Below are positions 1 to 5,607 of a DNA stretch of 7,058 bases, one piece after another. The DNA is from JAPLYB01 sp964481435 (GTDB lineage: Archaea; Nanobdellota; Nanobdellia; Pacearchaeales; UBA284). The position numbers and the translations under genes are program-made. The number at the start of each line of letters is the position of its first letter. Position 1 is the first letter of the stretch. The notes under the pieces are model-generated. The model worked only from the letters and a program-made list of their open reading frames with translations. It searched no databases and was not told the DNA's origin. The DNA lies in the NCBI GenBank assembly GCA_964481435.1, contig CAYZTH010000032.1:1-7058 (forward strand), given 5' to 3'.

Positions 1-66
1 ACTCTGCCATTCCGCTGGAGCCTTTTGTTTATATGCTTCACGTAAATAACTATAAGATGATTTCAT
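1..66 (-). CDS. Probable ribosomal protein L15e, N-terminal fragment cut by window edge
   Basis: An open frame runs from an ATG at 66 off the left edge and encodes 22 residues, beginning MKSSYSYLREAYK and ending EWQS. The start resembles archaeal L15e, a large-subunit ribosomal protein whose N-terminus is typically of the form M-x-Y-x-Y-I-R-E-A-W-K. The Y-S-Y-L-R-E-A-Y-K stretch fits that pattern. A TATA-like element lies about 34 bases upstream, and the gene is divergent from the HIT gene across 97 bases. Only 22 residues are visible, so the family call is tentative. The frame itself looks real because it has a start, a promoter and no stop. Confidence 0.5.
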   Translation of the reverse strand, partial: MKSSYSYLREAYKQKAPAEWQS

Positions 67-93
67 TTTGGTTATGTTTCTGATAAGAAAAGT

Positions 94-106
94 CGATTTT
101 TAAAGC
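94..106 (-). promoter_or_regulatory. TATA-like element for the probable L15e gene
   Basis: Read on the minus strand this is CTTTAAAAATC, centred about 34 bases before the ATG at 66. With archaeal TATA-to-start spacing near 26 it would give a leader of about 8 bases. I see no Shine-Dalgarno sequence. Confidence 0.35.
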
Positions 107-130
107 TATCTAATTTTGTGATTGGGCAAA

Positions 131-145
131 TAAAATTTATATATT
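131..145 (+). promoter_or_regulatory. TATA box of the HIT gene, leaderless spacing
   Basis: The block TAAAATTTATATATT is a strong archaeal TATA element centred about 24-27 bases before the ATG at 164. Transcription would start at or next to the start codon. No ribosome binding site precedes the ATG. Confidence 0.6.
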
Positions 146-163
146 ACCTCCCTTATTCAACCT

Positions 164-595
164 ATGGAATACTTCGATATCAATGATCCAGAAATTAAGT
201 CTAGACTGATTGTTGAGAATGATCTGGCATTTGCTTTTCCTACAAACATACCTATTGTTCCAGGTCACACTCTGATTTGTCCAAAGAGGCATGTTGCAAA
301 GATGGATGACTTAACTGATGATGAAATACATGCAATCCTGCTTTTACAAAGAAAATTAAAAGAGGCAATGATAAAAGCATTTGCGGCCGAAGGCTTTAAT
401 TATGCTTTGAATGAAGGAAAAGTTGCTGGACAAGGGATTAATCATTTACATTTACATATGCTTCCGAGAAAAAAGGATGATTCAGGCATTTTTGAGTATG
501 ATCCAAGAAAATTTTTATACAGGCCAGGAAAACGTCCCGAGTCTCCAGAAAAAGAACTCTCTGAAGTTGCAGAATTAATCAAGAATAACCTTTGA
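164..595 (+). CDS. HIT (histidine triad) family protein
   Basis: This is a 143-residue cytosolic protein of the histidine triad superfamily, whose members hydrolyse or transfer nucleotide-phosphate linkages (for example nucleoside phosphoramidates or dinucleoside polyphosphates) through a nucleotidyl-histidine intermediate. The signature HLHLHML is at residues 94-100. His94, His96 and His98 form the triad, and His96 is the expected nucleophile by family convention. The nucleotide-binding part is also present: PGHTLICPKRH at 33-43 and N83-EGKVAGQG before the triad. Length is normal for the Hint/FHIT-like branch. After residue 110 there is a tail of about 30 charged residues, probably helical. 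The start is supported by the TATA box upstream. The gene appears monocistronic, with 74 bases and a separate TATA-like element before the next gene. The exact substrate cannot be read from sequence. Confidence 0.93.
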   Translation: MEYFDINDPEIKSRLIVENDLAFAFPTNIPIVPGHTLICPKRHVAKMDDLTDDEIHAILLLQRKLKEAMIKAFAAEGFNYALNEGKVAGQGINHLHLHMLPRKKDDSGIFEYDPRKFLYRPGKRPESPEKELSEVAELIKNNL

Positions 596-640
596 ATGGG
601 CTGATAATCAACTTTTATTATTCTCAAGTTGTCCATAAGA

Positions 641-648
641 TTAATTAA
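641..648 (+). promoter_or_regulatory. TATA-like element of the nreA gene
   Basis: TTAATTAA is centred about 25 bases before the ATG at 670, the spacing expected for a leaderless mRNA. It is a weaker match than the other TATA boxes here. The T-rich stretch at 612-623 just upstream could end the HIT transcript. Confidence 0.35.
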
Positions 649-669
649 TGCCTTACTATAACCCTAATC

Positions 670-1890
670 ATGTCAAACTTATGTGTCAGATGTAAGGGGA
701 GGGGCATGTGCGGAGGACCTTGCAAAATCCTTGCTAGCATAAAAAGCTTTCAGCCTAAAATCGAGAAAGAATTCTCTGGCTCAAGCCCTCCGGAAATATT
801 CATCGGGAAGTATAATTATCCGAATGTCTTTGCAGGAATATTGAGTCCTGCTGAATTCGGAGAAACTGAATATCTTAGTCTGCCTGAGTCCTGGCACGAG
901 CAGGGCGCGAGTATCCAGGACATTTTAGGATACAGGTCAAGGATGATCTATTCGAGATTCACTTCAAATATCAAGGCAGTCAAGACAACAAAAGGAAGGT
1001 TCATGGATTTGATGCAGGAAATTGCTATGGCAGATAAGCATGTTGATGCTAGTTTTGAACTTGAAAAAAAACCGATTGTTAGAATGGAACTAGATGGGCA
1101 GAATGCTATGATTGGAAATCCCGCTCCTCTAAAAAGCGCTAGACTTGAAAGCAACCCACATGTCGAAAAAAAAGTAGATTATCTGACAAGCGATGGTGAT
1201 GCAAGATCAGTTACTGCGATAAATGAACTGTATGATTCTGGAATAAAAGTTAGCAGCATAATCAAAGTCCTTAGTGCCGGCTTACTCGGATTAAGAACAG
1301 GAAGAAAACTTGTTCCAACAAGATGGGCAGTAACTGCAACAGATGATACTATCTCAAAAAAATTACTTGAAAAAATAAAATACTATCAACAAATCTCTGA
1401 TATTCTTGTCTTTAGTGCAAACTATCTTGGGAATCACTATAACATTCTCTTAATACCCGGGTGCTGGGGTTTTGAAGTTATTGAAGCAAGTTCAAAAGGT
1501 TACTTTGGACAAACTGAAAATTCAGAACCCATTGCAACCTGGCAGGATTACGAATTCTATCAAGGGAAAAAAGGCTATGCGGATAGTGTAACGGGGGCGT
1601 ACTATGTCAATAGGCTTGGAGTGTGTGAATATCTAGAGAGAGTAAAAAGACAGGCCTCTGTCCTTGTAATGAGGGAGGTTAGAGAGGAATACTGGGCCCC
1701 TTGTGGTGTTGGAATCTTAAGAGAAGTAACAAGAGAGGCAATGTTAAAGAAACCAGAAAAATTTAATTCTGTTGAAGAGGCCTTAAGGGCTTGCCAAATT
1801 AGATTCCAGCTGCCCATATCTTTGTATAAAAATAAGAGTGTTATTCTCAGAGAAAATAAAGAACAAGCAAAATTAAGCAAGTGGTTCTAG
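670..1890 (+). CDS. nreA: Nre-family DNA repair protein (NreA type)
   Basis: This 406-residue protein matches the archaea-specific Nre family (Nre_N and Nre_C domains), which is linked to repair of DNA damage and acts through the sliding clamp PCNA. The N-terminus has a zinc-finger-like pattern, Cys5-x2-Cys8-x5-Cys14-x3-Cys18, within CVRCKGRGMCGGPCKI, which is characteristic of the family. The extreme C-terminus is QAKLSKWF (399-406), a PCNA-interacting (PIP) motif of the form Q-x-x-L-x-x-W-F. A conserved-looking block, APCGVGILREVTREAM, lies near residues 343-358. Length is typical and no frameshift is seen. It converges on the DUF1003 gene with only 24 bases between the stop codons. The biochemical activity of the family is not settled, so 'repair' rests on family-level genetics rather than on a recognisable catalytic site. 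Confidence 0.92.
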   Translation: MSNLCVRCKGRGMCGGPCKILASIKSFQPKIEKEFSGSSPPEIFIGKYNYPNVFAGILSPAEFGETEYLSLPESWHEQGASIQDILGYRSRMIYSRFTSNIKAVKTTKGRFMDLMQEIAMADKHVDASFELEKKPIVRMELDGQNAMIGNPAPLKSARLESNPHVEKKVDYLTSDGDARSVTAINELYDSGIKVSSIIKVLSAGLLGLRTGRKLVPTRWAVTATDDTISKKLLEKIKYYQQISDILVFSANYLGNHYNILLIPGCWGFEVIEASSKGYFGQTENSEPIATWQDYEFYQGKKGYADSVTGAYYVNRLGVCEYLERVKRQASVLVMREVREEYWAPCGVGILREVTREAMLKKPEKFNSVEEALRACQIRFQLPISLYKNKSVILRENKEQAKLSKWF

Positions 1891-1891
1891 A

Positions 1892-1931
1892 ATAAAAGAA
1901 TCTTATCATATTTTTTATCTATTCTTTCTTA
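1892..1931. terminator. T-rich bidirectional termination zone between convergent genes
   Basis: The plus strand has a T-tract at 1910-1917 followed by further T-rich sequence to 1931, inside the end of the DUF1003 gene. The minus strand reads T-rich at about 1901-1892, just past the DUF1003 stop. Archaeal transcription commonly ends at T-tracts without a hairpin. This compact convergent gap fits that use in both directions. No strong stem-loop is present. Confidence 0.4.
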
Positions 1932-2277
1932 AAATCGCTTTAATCTCATCTAGATCTTTTTGTATGTTCTCTATTTCTTTCTCTGCTTTGACATCAACCC
2001 TGTAATCATGGAGTTCTGCTTCTCTATCTCTCTCAGATTGTCTATTTTGACTCATCAAAATTATAGGTGCTTGCATTGCAGCGAGGCATGAAAGAACCAA
2101 ATTAAGAAGAATAAATGGATAAGGGTCCCACCTGAAAATCAATAGCAAGATATTTGATACTATCCATAATAAGATGATTAATAAAACAGACATAATAAAA
2201 ACCCAACTACCGCAAATCCTAGTAAGACTATCTGCTGCTCTTTGACCAACAGTCAATCTTTCCTCTTTTTTTGGCAT
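1915..2277 (-). CDS. DUF1003 family membrane protein
   Basis: This 120-residue protein of the DUF1003 family has two membrane segments and no known function. From the start used here (MPKKEERLTV), the family blocks appear in order: GSWVFIM near 23-29 leading into a first hydrophobic segment (about 27-48), DPYPFILLNLVLS at 51-63 starting the second (about 54-75), then APIILMSQNRQ at 70-80 and a charged coiled C-terminal tail (about 81-118) with D91-Y92. The frame stays open upstream to an ATG at 2409. That longer version would overlap the rhomboid gene by 104 bases and adds 44 residues not expected for the family, while a TATA box lies 25 bases before the ATG at 2277. I therefore chose 2277. 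It may be transcribed alone or after the rhomboid gene. Confidence 0.88.
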   Translation of the reverse strand: MPKKEERLTVGQRAADSLTRICGSWVFIMSVLLIILLWIVSNILLLIFRWDPYPFILLNLVLSCLAAMQAPIILMSQNRQSERDREAELHDYRVDVKAEKEIENIQKDLDEIKAILRKNR

Positions 2278-2297
2278 TATTATTAAAAATCTTTTGA

Positions 2298-2307
2298 TAT
2301 TTAAATT
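2298..2307 (-). promoter_or_regulatory. TATA box of the DUF1003 gene, at the rhomboid stop codon
   Basis: On the minus strand this reads TTTAAATATC, centred about 25 bases before the ATG at 2277. It overlaps the rhomboid stop codon (2306-2308). The spacing gives a leaderless mRNA and decides the DUF1003 start. Confidence 0.5.
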
Positions 2308-3043
2308 ATGCGCTTCTTTGAGAGAAATACTGGTCAAGAACTTGGACTCTCTTTTTATATTTGAATCTAAAAAAGAGGCCAAAAGCAATGCCACAAATAA
2401 ATCCCCCAAAGTGGGCTGAATTACCTATTGGCAGACTTATTGAGGCTGAAATGGCCCAGAGTGCAAAGAGATTTATCAATACACCAAGCCATAGCGGCAG
2501 AGATTTAGGAATCGGAAAGATATAGACCTTAACTTTTGGAGTCAGTATCATCAGAGTTGCTGCAATCCCAAAAATAGCCCCGCTTGCTCCAACTGCTAAC
2601 ACATCTGGAGAACCAAAAAATCTAGCGCCAAATGATGTTGAACCAAAAAATCCTGCAAGGACTACAAAAAATATTGATGCAACTATTCCCGAAGCAAAAT
2701 AAATAAGCAAAAATCTTTTCTTTCCTACTAGCCTCTCTAAGAATGAACCCATGAACATTAAGGAGAGCATGTTCATCAGAATATGAAATATTCCCCCATG
2801 CAGGAACATGGTCGTTATAATAGACCATATATTTTTTCCTTGAAGAATGTCCGAGGGCATTAATCCAAAGGTTCGTGTAAAAAATCCCTTGGTCGCATAA
2901 TCAACTATAATCTGAATAATAAATATCAAGACAGTTATTGCAATTAAGATGATGGTTGCAGATAAATGAAATCTCTTTTTTGGTTTCCGATTTATGTAGG
3001 GACTTGAATTATAACTTACTTTATATGAAAATTCGTGTGCCAT
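2306..3043 (-). CDS. Rhomboid family intramembrane serine protease
   Basis: This 245-residue polytopic protein cleaves transmembrane substrates within the lipid bilayer. Six hydrophobic segments are visible: about 28-48, 85-105, 111-131, 152-168, 183-203 and 209-226. The catalytic features are complete. These are the W73-x-x-x-T...H82-G-G loop, His87-x3-Asn91 (HILMN) in the second segment for oxyanion stabilisation, the GASG motif at 152-155 with nucleophile Ser154 in the fourth, and His211 in NSAHFGG in the sixth, giving the Ser-His dyad. A short basic cytoplasmic N-terminus (about 26 residues) precedes the first segment, and a basic tail follows the last. No extra domains are present. It has its own TATA box, is 52 bases downstream of tfe on the same strand, and abuts the DUF1003 gene. 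Substrates are unknown. Confidence 0.95.
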   Translation of the reverse strand: MAHEFSYKVSYNSSPYINRKPKKRFHLSATIILIAITVLIFIIQIIVDYATKGFFTRTFGLMPSDILQGKNIWSIITTMFLHGGIFHILMNMLSLMFMGSFLERLVGKKRFLLIYFASGIVASIFFVVLAGFFGSTSFGARFFGSPDVLAVGASGAIFGIAATLMILTPKVKVYIFPIPKSLPLWLGVLINLFALWAISASISLPIGNSAHFGGFICGIAFGLFFRFKYKKRVQVLDQYFSQRSA

Positions 3044-3061
3044 AATAATATTGAGAATTTT

Positions 3062-3073
3062 GATTTAATAAAG
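3062..3073 (-). promoter_or_regulatory. TATA box of the rhomboid gene
   Basis: On the minus strand this reads CTTTATTAAATC, centred about 25 bases before the ATG at 3043. It lies in the 52-base gap after tfe, so the rhomboid gene probably has its own leaderless transcript. Confidence 0.5.
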
Positions 3074-3095
3074 ATTATGAAAAGAACCCCTATTC

Positions 3096-3827
3096 CTAAA
3101 GCTTCTTCTTTTTAGCTTTCTTTGGTTTCTTCTTAGATTTGGCTTTTGCTTTCACTTTTTTCTTTAATTTATGGACTTTCTTGACTTTCTTAACGGTCTT
3201 CTTTGCTTTCTCAGCCTTCTTTACTTTCTTTTTCTTTACTTTCTTTTTCTTTACTTTCTTGATTTTTTCAGCTTTTATGACTGGTTTGGGGGTTATTTCA
3301 TCTAATTTGCTTTTTAGCAAATCATATTCTTTTTTCGCAATATCAACCCTCGTGTTAATCTCTTTCAACTTTTTCTCCTCATTTGCCGGCTGAAGCAGTT
3401 GATTGCACTCTGGACATAAAAAATTATGATGGAGAGCGGTCTCTTCTGACATCTCTATATTATCTGCCTCGCAGAAATAGAATTGCTTCATCTGCCTGCT
3501 TTTTACGAGATGCTCCAGATTTTTCATCTCTTGCTCTTTGAATTTCAAAAGGGTCCCAAGGGCTTTTTCAACATCAAGAGTCCAGAAATAAGTGTACCAT
3601 CCTTTTCTCTTATCTTTTTTTCTCGTCGAGGTTATTAGATTGAATGATGAAAGTTTATAGAGGATATTTCTGACTTCATTTATATTCCTTTTCATCTTCT
3701 CAGCTATCTTGAATTCATTCACATTTTCTTTTTGATAAAGAATATCAATAATATCTTCAGCACTTTTGCCCGCTATTCTCCTTACAATTGTCTTTAAAAA
3801 AACAATAAGATTTTCGTCTTTCTTCAT
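3096..3827 (-). CDS. tfe: Transcription factor E alpha subunit (TFE, TFIIE-alpha homologue) with long Lys-rich tail
   Basis: TFE joins the archaeal RNA polymerase pre-initiation complex with TBP and TFB and helps open promoter DNA. Residues 1-90 look like the extended winged helix of TFE/TFIIE-alpha, with the recognition region around KIAEKMKRNINEVRNILYKL. Then come a basic linker (about 95-115) and a zinc ribbon near 115-145. The ribbon has Cys119, Cys138 and Cys141, but the position of the second expected Cys is Asp122 (C-E-A-D). A short coiled segment (about 148-178) follows. Archaeal TFE usually ends soon after this. Here the protein runs to 243 residues with a tail (183-243) in which 37 of 61 residues are Lys, including VKKKK repeats. 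The tail could bind nucleic acid, but that is inference. The gene is divergent from the 162-residue coiled-coil gene. Confidence 0.88.
   Translation of the reverse strand: MKKDENLIVFLKTIVRRIAGKSAEDIIDILYQKENVNEFKIAEKMKRNINEVRNILYKLSSFNLITSTRKKDKRKGWYTYFWTLDVEKALGTLLKFKEQEMKNLEHLVKSRQMKQFYFCEADNIEMSEETALHHNFLCPECNQLLQPANEEKKLKEINTRVDIAKKEYDLLKSKLDEITPKPVIKAEKIKKVKKKKVKKKKVKKAEKAKKTVKKVKKVHKLKKKVKAKAKSKKKPKKAKKKKL
3223..3260 (+). repeat. 15-bp tandem repeat in the tfe tail, about 2.5 copies
   Basis: The unit ACTTTCTTTTTCTTT occurs at 3223-3237 and 3238-3252, with a half copy to 3260. On the coding strand it encodes the five-residue unit VKKKK. It suggests that the lysine tail grew by in-frame slippage or duplication. 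Confidence 0.9.
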
Positions 3828-3861
3828 TTTTTATGATTTTAAGCACTTTTTTTAGGAACGG

Positions 3862-3874
3862 AAAATATTTATAT
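3862..3874 (-). promoter_or_regulatory. Candidate tfe promoter (TATA)
   Basis: On the minus strand this reads ATATAAATATTTT, centred about 41 bases before the tfe ATG at 3827, which would leave a leader of about 14 bases without a clear ribosome binding site. It is the only good TATA-like element for tfe in the 127-base divergent gap. The core is nearly symmetric, so it could also fire rightward. Confidence 0.4.
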
Positions 3875-3927
3875 CTTGTGCTTTACTCAATTTTTGTTTA
3901 TGTAATTGGCAAGTTACTACAAAAGTA

Positions 3928-3935
3928 TTTATATT
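3928..3935 (+). promoter_or_regulatory. TATA box of the 162-residue coiled-coil gene
   Basis: TTTATATT, preceded by a purine-rich AAAAG that could serve as the TFB recognition element, is centred about 24 bases before the ATG at 3955. This is leaderless spacing. Confidence 0.55.
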
Positions 3936-3954
3936 GTCTAAGAAATTATAAAAA

Positions 3955-4443
3955 ATGCTATTCAAAAAGAAAGTGTCTAGAATACCCGAACCTCCAAACG
4001 ATGATTTTCATGAGACTAGAGCGTTCAGGAATAAGGCAAGTTCTAAGGATTTTTTTGATCTCGACTCGCATCAGGAAGAAATCCCGGTCATGAAAGATAT
4101 ACCAAAAGGCAGAAGGAAAATAGAGGATCTTCCTTTTAAGAAGGCAGAAACAATGCCAGAAGAAATGAACGAAGAGATTGATGAGATGCCCAAGGGTTTT
4201 GACAAAGGTTTCAGGGCTGAAAAAAGAGAGAAAAAACAAATATTCATAAAAATAGACAAGTTCAAACAAATTGTTGCTTCTCTAGAAAGCATAGAAAACA
4301 AGCTGAAAGAACTTGACAGCGTGATGGAAAGACTAGAAGAGCTCAGCTCAGAGGAGAATTCTGAGATCGAATCCTGGAAGTCAGATGTCGACGGCATAAA
4401 GGGAGAAATAAGAAACATAGGATCAAATCTGTCTGAGGATTAA
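3955..4443 (+). CDS. Coiled-coil protein of unknown function
   Basis: This 162-residue, highly charged, cytosolic protein has no signal peptide or membrane segment, and I cannot assign a function. Residues 1-90 look disordered, rich in Glu, Lys and Pro. Residues 94-158 form an apparent folded or coiled module. It opens with the short beta-like KQIFIKIDKFK (94-104) and continues as a helix with heptad-like hydrophobics (I106, L110, I113, L117, L120, M124, L127, L130), then a second helix around W141-I155. The pattern hFhKhD followed by a helical hairpin recurs in the next gene. The start is supported by a TATA box at leaderless distance. It is divergent from tfe. The open frame starting upstream at 3833 in another phase is a shadow and is not annotated. 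Confidence 0.75.
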   Translation: MLFKKKVSRIPEPPNDDFHETRAFRNKASSKDFFDLDSHQEEIPVMKDIPKGRRKIEDLPFKKAETMPEEMNEEIDEMPKGFDKGFRAEKREKKQIFIKIDKFKQIVASLESIENKLKELDSVMERLEELSSEENSEIESWKSDVDGIKGEIRNIGSNLSED

Positions 4444-4482
4444 TGCAAAAAGACTTAAATTAAAATAATAAACACATAAACT

Positions 4483-4527
4483 AAGATTACAATCTTGCCC
4501 GTGCCTTCTGGCACAAATCATGCAAGA
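4483..4527 (+). other. Cluster of small inverted repeats in the intergenic gap
   Basis: The 116-base gap between the two coiled-coil genes holds AAGATT/AATCTT at 4483-4488 and 4491-4496, then GTGCC/GGCAC at 4501-4505 and 4510-4514 around a TTCT loop. TCTTGC (4493-4498) and GCAAGA (4522-4527) can also pair as an outer stem around the second hairpin. These could terminate the upstream gene, form a 5' structure, or be a tiny RNA. A TATA-like CTTAAATTAA at 4454-4463 sits about 26 bases before the cluster. Function is unknown. Confidence 0.45.
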
Positions 4528-4529
4528 GA

Positions 4530-4539
4530 ATATTAAAGA
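4530..4539 (+). promoter_or_regulatory. TATA-like element of the 113-residue gene
   Basis: AATATTAAAG is centred about 25 bases before the ATG at 4560, giving a leaderless start. It favours 4560 over an upstream ATG at 4520 that lies in another frame. Confidence 0.4.
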
Positions 4540-4559
4540 ATACCTTAAATTAACAAAAA

Positions 4560-4901
4560 ATGACTGTTTTTGTAAAACTTGAAAGACCTGAAATTGAAGA
4601 TATCAAGCAAAGAATCAAAGATGTCCAGAATTCTTTGTTCAATCTGAATAGCTCGGCGGTTCTTGCAAAAAAAGAAAATAAAGAAAAAATAAGTTTGATT
4701 CAAAAAGGAAATTTTATAATCAATGAGGCTCATGAAGAGCTTGCTAGGCTTGTTGGATTTATACCGCAAGTAGATGAATTCTCTTTAGTGAGGCTTCAAT
4801 CTATGCCTTCACATGATTTCAAGATAAGACCTATTGGAAGAGAAGTCAATAAAGATGAAGCTTTGAGAAAGTTAAAAACCCGGATTTCTGAACTTAAGTG
4901 A
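4560..4901 (+). CDS. Small helical protein of unknown function, possible paralogue of its upstream neighbour
   Basis: This 113-residue soluble protein matches no family I recognise. It opens with MTVFVKLERPEIEDIKQRI, a short hydrophobic strand (VFVKL) followed by a long helical region to about residue 70 with regularly spaced Ile/Leu/Val. It ends in a basic segment (KALRKLKTR-like, about 99-113). The opening VFVKLER resembles IFIKIDK in the upstream gene at the same point before a helix pair, which suggests distant shared ancestry. There are no Cys or His clusters and no membrane segment. The start is chosen from the TATA spacing. It converges on the dCMP deaminase gene across 119 bases. Confidence 0.65.
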   Translation: MTVFVKLERPEIEDIKQRIKDVQNSLFNLNSSAVLAKKENKEKISLIQKGNFIINEAHEELARLVGFIPQVDEFSLVRLQSMPSHDFKIRPIGREVNKDEALRKLKTRISELK

Positions 4902-4980
4902 TTATTAATCTTGAAAGAAGCGCATAATTACTAAATAAAGCGCACGAGATAATATAGAAGATAGTGTTAATATAAATTTT

Positions 4981-5024
4981 GACAAGAGCATTTGTGCCTC
5001 GGCAGCCTTGTTCCTTATTTTTAT
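4981..5024 (+). terminator. Stem-loop followed by T-rich tract, probable terminator
   Basis: ACAAG (4982-4986) pairs with CTTGT (5007-5011), with a G-T pair extending it. Inside is a small TGCC/GGCA hairpin (4995-4998 and 5001-5004). A T-rich run follows to about 5022. The arrangement fits rightward termination after the 113-residue gene in the gap between convergent genes, although the stem is interrupted by a large internal loop. Confidence 0.35.
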
Positions 5025-5533
5025 AGAACGTCTACAAAAGGATCTTTCCTCTGCTCTTTGACCCAGAATTCTGTCCTATATCTTCTAAGACCTTTTTCTC
5101 CGGGAACAATGACTTCATTTATTCCTGCATTCACAATTACTTTCCTGCAGGTTTTACAGGGTTTACCTAGCATTGCCTTGTTTGTCTGCGCATCTTCCCC
5201 GTAGAGGTACATTGTCCCATTCAAGACAGAGGTTCCGGCTCTTGCTGCATTTATGATTGCATTGAGTTCAGCATGGACTCCTCGACAGTTATCTACCTGG
5301 ATTTTCTTCTCCTTCTCCTGTGCACATTTTCCCAGGTCTATGCAGTTTGGTGTCCCCCTGGGACTCCCCATATAGCCTGCAGCGATTATATTGTCTTCTT
5401 TGACTATTATTGCACCAAATTTTCTCTTAGAACACGTACTTCTCTGAGAGATTTGTTTTGCTATAGAAAGATAGTACTCATCCTTATCTGGCCTCCTGTC
5501 TTTTTCTGGCTTGCCTATTAGCTTGAATGCCAT
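5021..5533 (-). CDS. dCMP deaminase (cytidine/deoxycytidylate deaminase family)
   Basis: This 170-residue zinc enzyme probably deaminates dCMP to dUMP, feeding thymidylate synthesis. The catalytic site is complete: His87-Ala-Glu89 (HAELNAI), where His binds zinc and Glu89 shuttles protons, and PCKTC at 125-129, where Cys126 and Cys129 complete the zinc site. The family-typical N-terminal half is present (STCSKRKFGAIIV at 32-44, then GYMGSPRGTPNC at 53-64). Extra cysteines (34, 64, 70, 83) resemble the second structural metal site known in some dCMP deaminases. Length is normal. The start is supported by a TATA box about 22-25 bases upstream. It is transcribed alone, 74 bases from its upstream neighbour. 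Deamination of other cytosine nucleotides cannot be excluded. Confidence 0.92.
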   Translation of the reverse strand: MAFKLIGKPEKDRRPDKDEYYLSIAKQISQRSTCSKRKFGAIIVKEDNIIAAGYMGSPRGTPNCIDLGKCAQEKEKKIQVDNCRGVHAELNAIINAARAGTSVLNGTMYLYGEDAQTNKAMLGKPCKTCRKVIVNAGINEVIVPGEKGLRRYRTEFWVKEQRKDPFVDVL

Positions 5534-5550
5534 TAAAGAGCAGGCTTTGG

Positions 5551-5561
5551 TAATATAAAAA
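5551..5561 (-). promoter_or_regulatory. TATA box of the dCMP deaminase gene
   Basis: On the minus strand this reads TTTTTATATTA, centred about 23 bases before the ATG at 5533, consistent with a leaderless mRNA. Confidence 0.5.
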
Positions 5562-5607
5562 GATGATTATTCTCTAAAGTATATGTTAAAATTAGGCTAA
5601 AGAAACG

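Noticed and set aside
2278..2409. N-terminal extension of the DUF1003 frame (44 residues from an ATG at 2409)
   Set aside because: It overlaps the rhomboid gene, is not part of the family fold, and the internal ATG at 2277 has its own TATA box at the right distance.
3139..3393. Phe-rich plus-strand frame opposite the tfe tail
   Set aside because: It is the antisense of the lysine codons (AAA/AAG read as TTT/CTT), so it is a mirror of the Lys tail rather than a gene.
3833..4093. Plus-strand frame of 86 residues across the tfe/coiled-coil divergent gap
   Set aside because: It covers the promoter region and then overlaps the 162-residue gene in another phase, and its translation looks like random AT-rich sequence.
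4520..4582. Short frame starting at the ATG at 4520, 20 codons, overlapping the 113-residue gene in another phase
   Set aside because: There is no promoter at a suitable distance, it is very short, and the overlapping frame with the TATA box at 4530-4539 is longer and better supported.
5273..5521. Plus-strand frame of 82 residues opposite the dCMP deaminase gene
   Set aside because: It is fully contained in a gene with intact catalytic motifs on the other strand, so it is a shadow.
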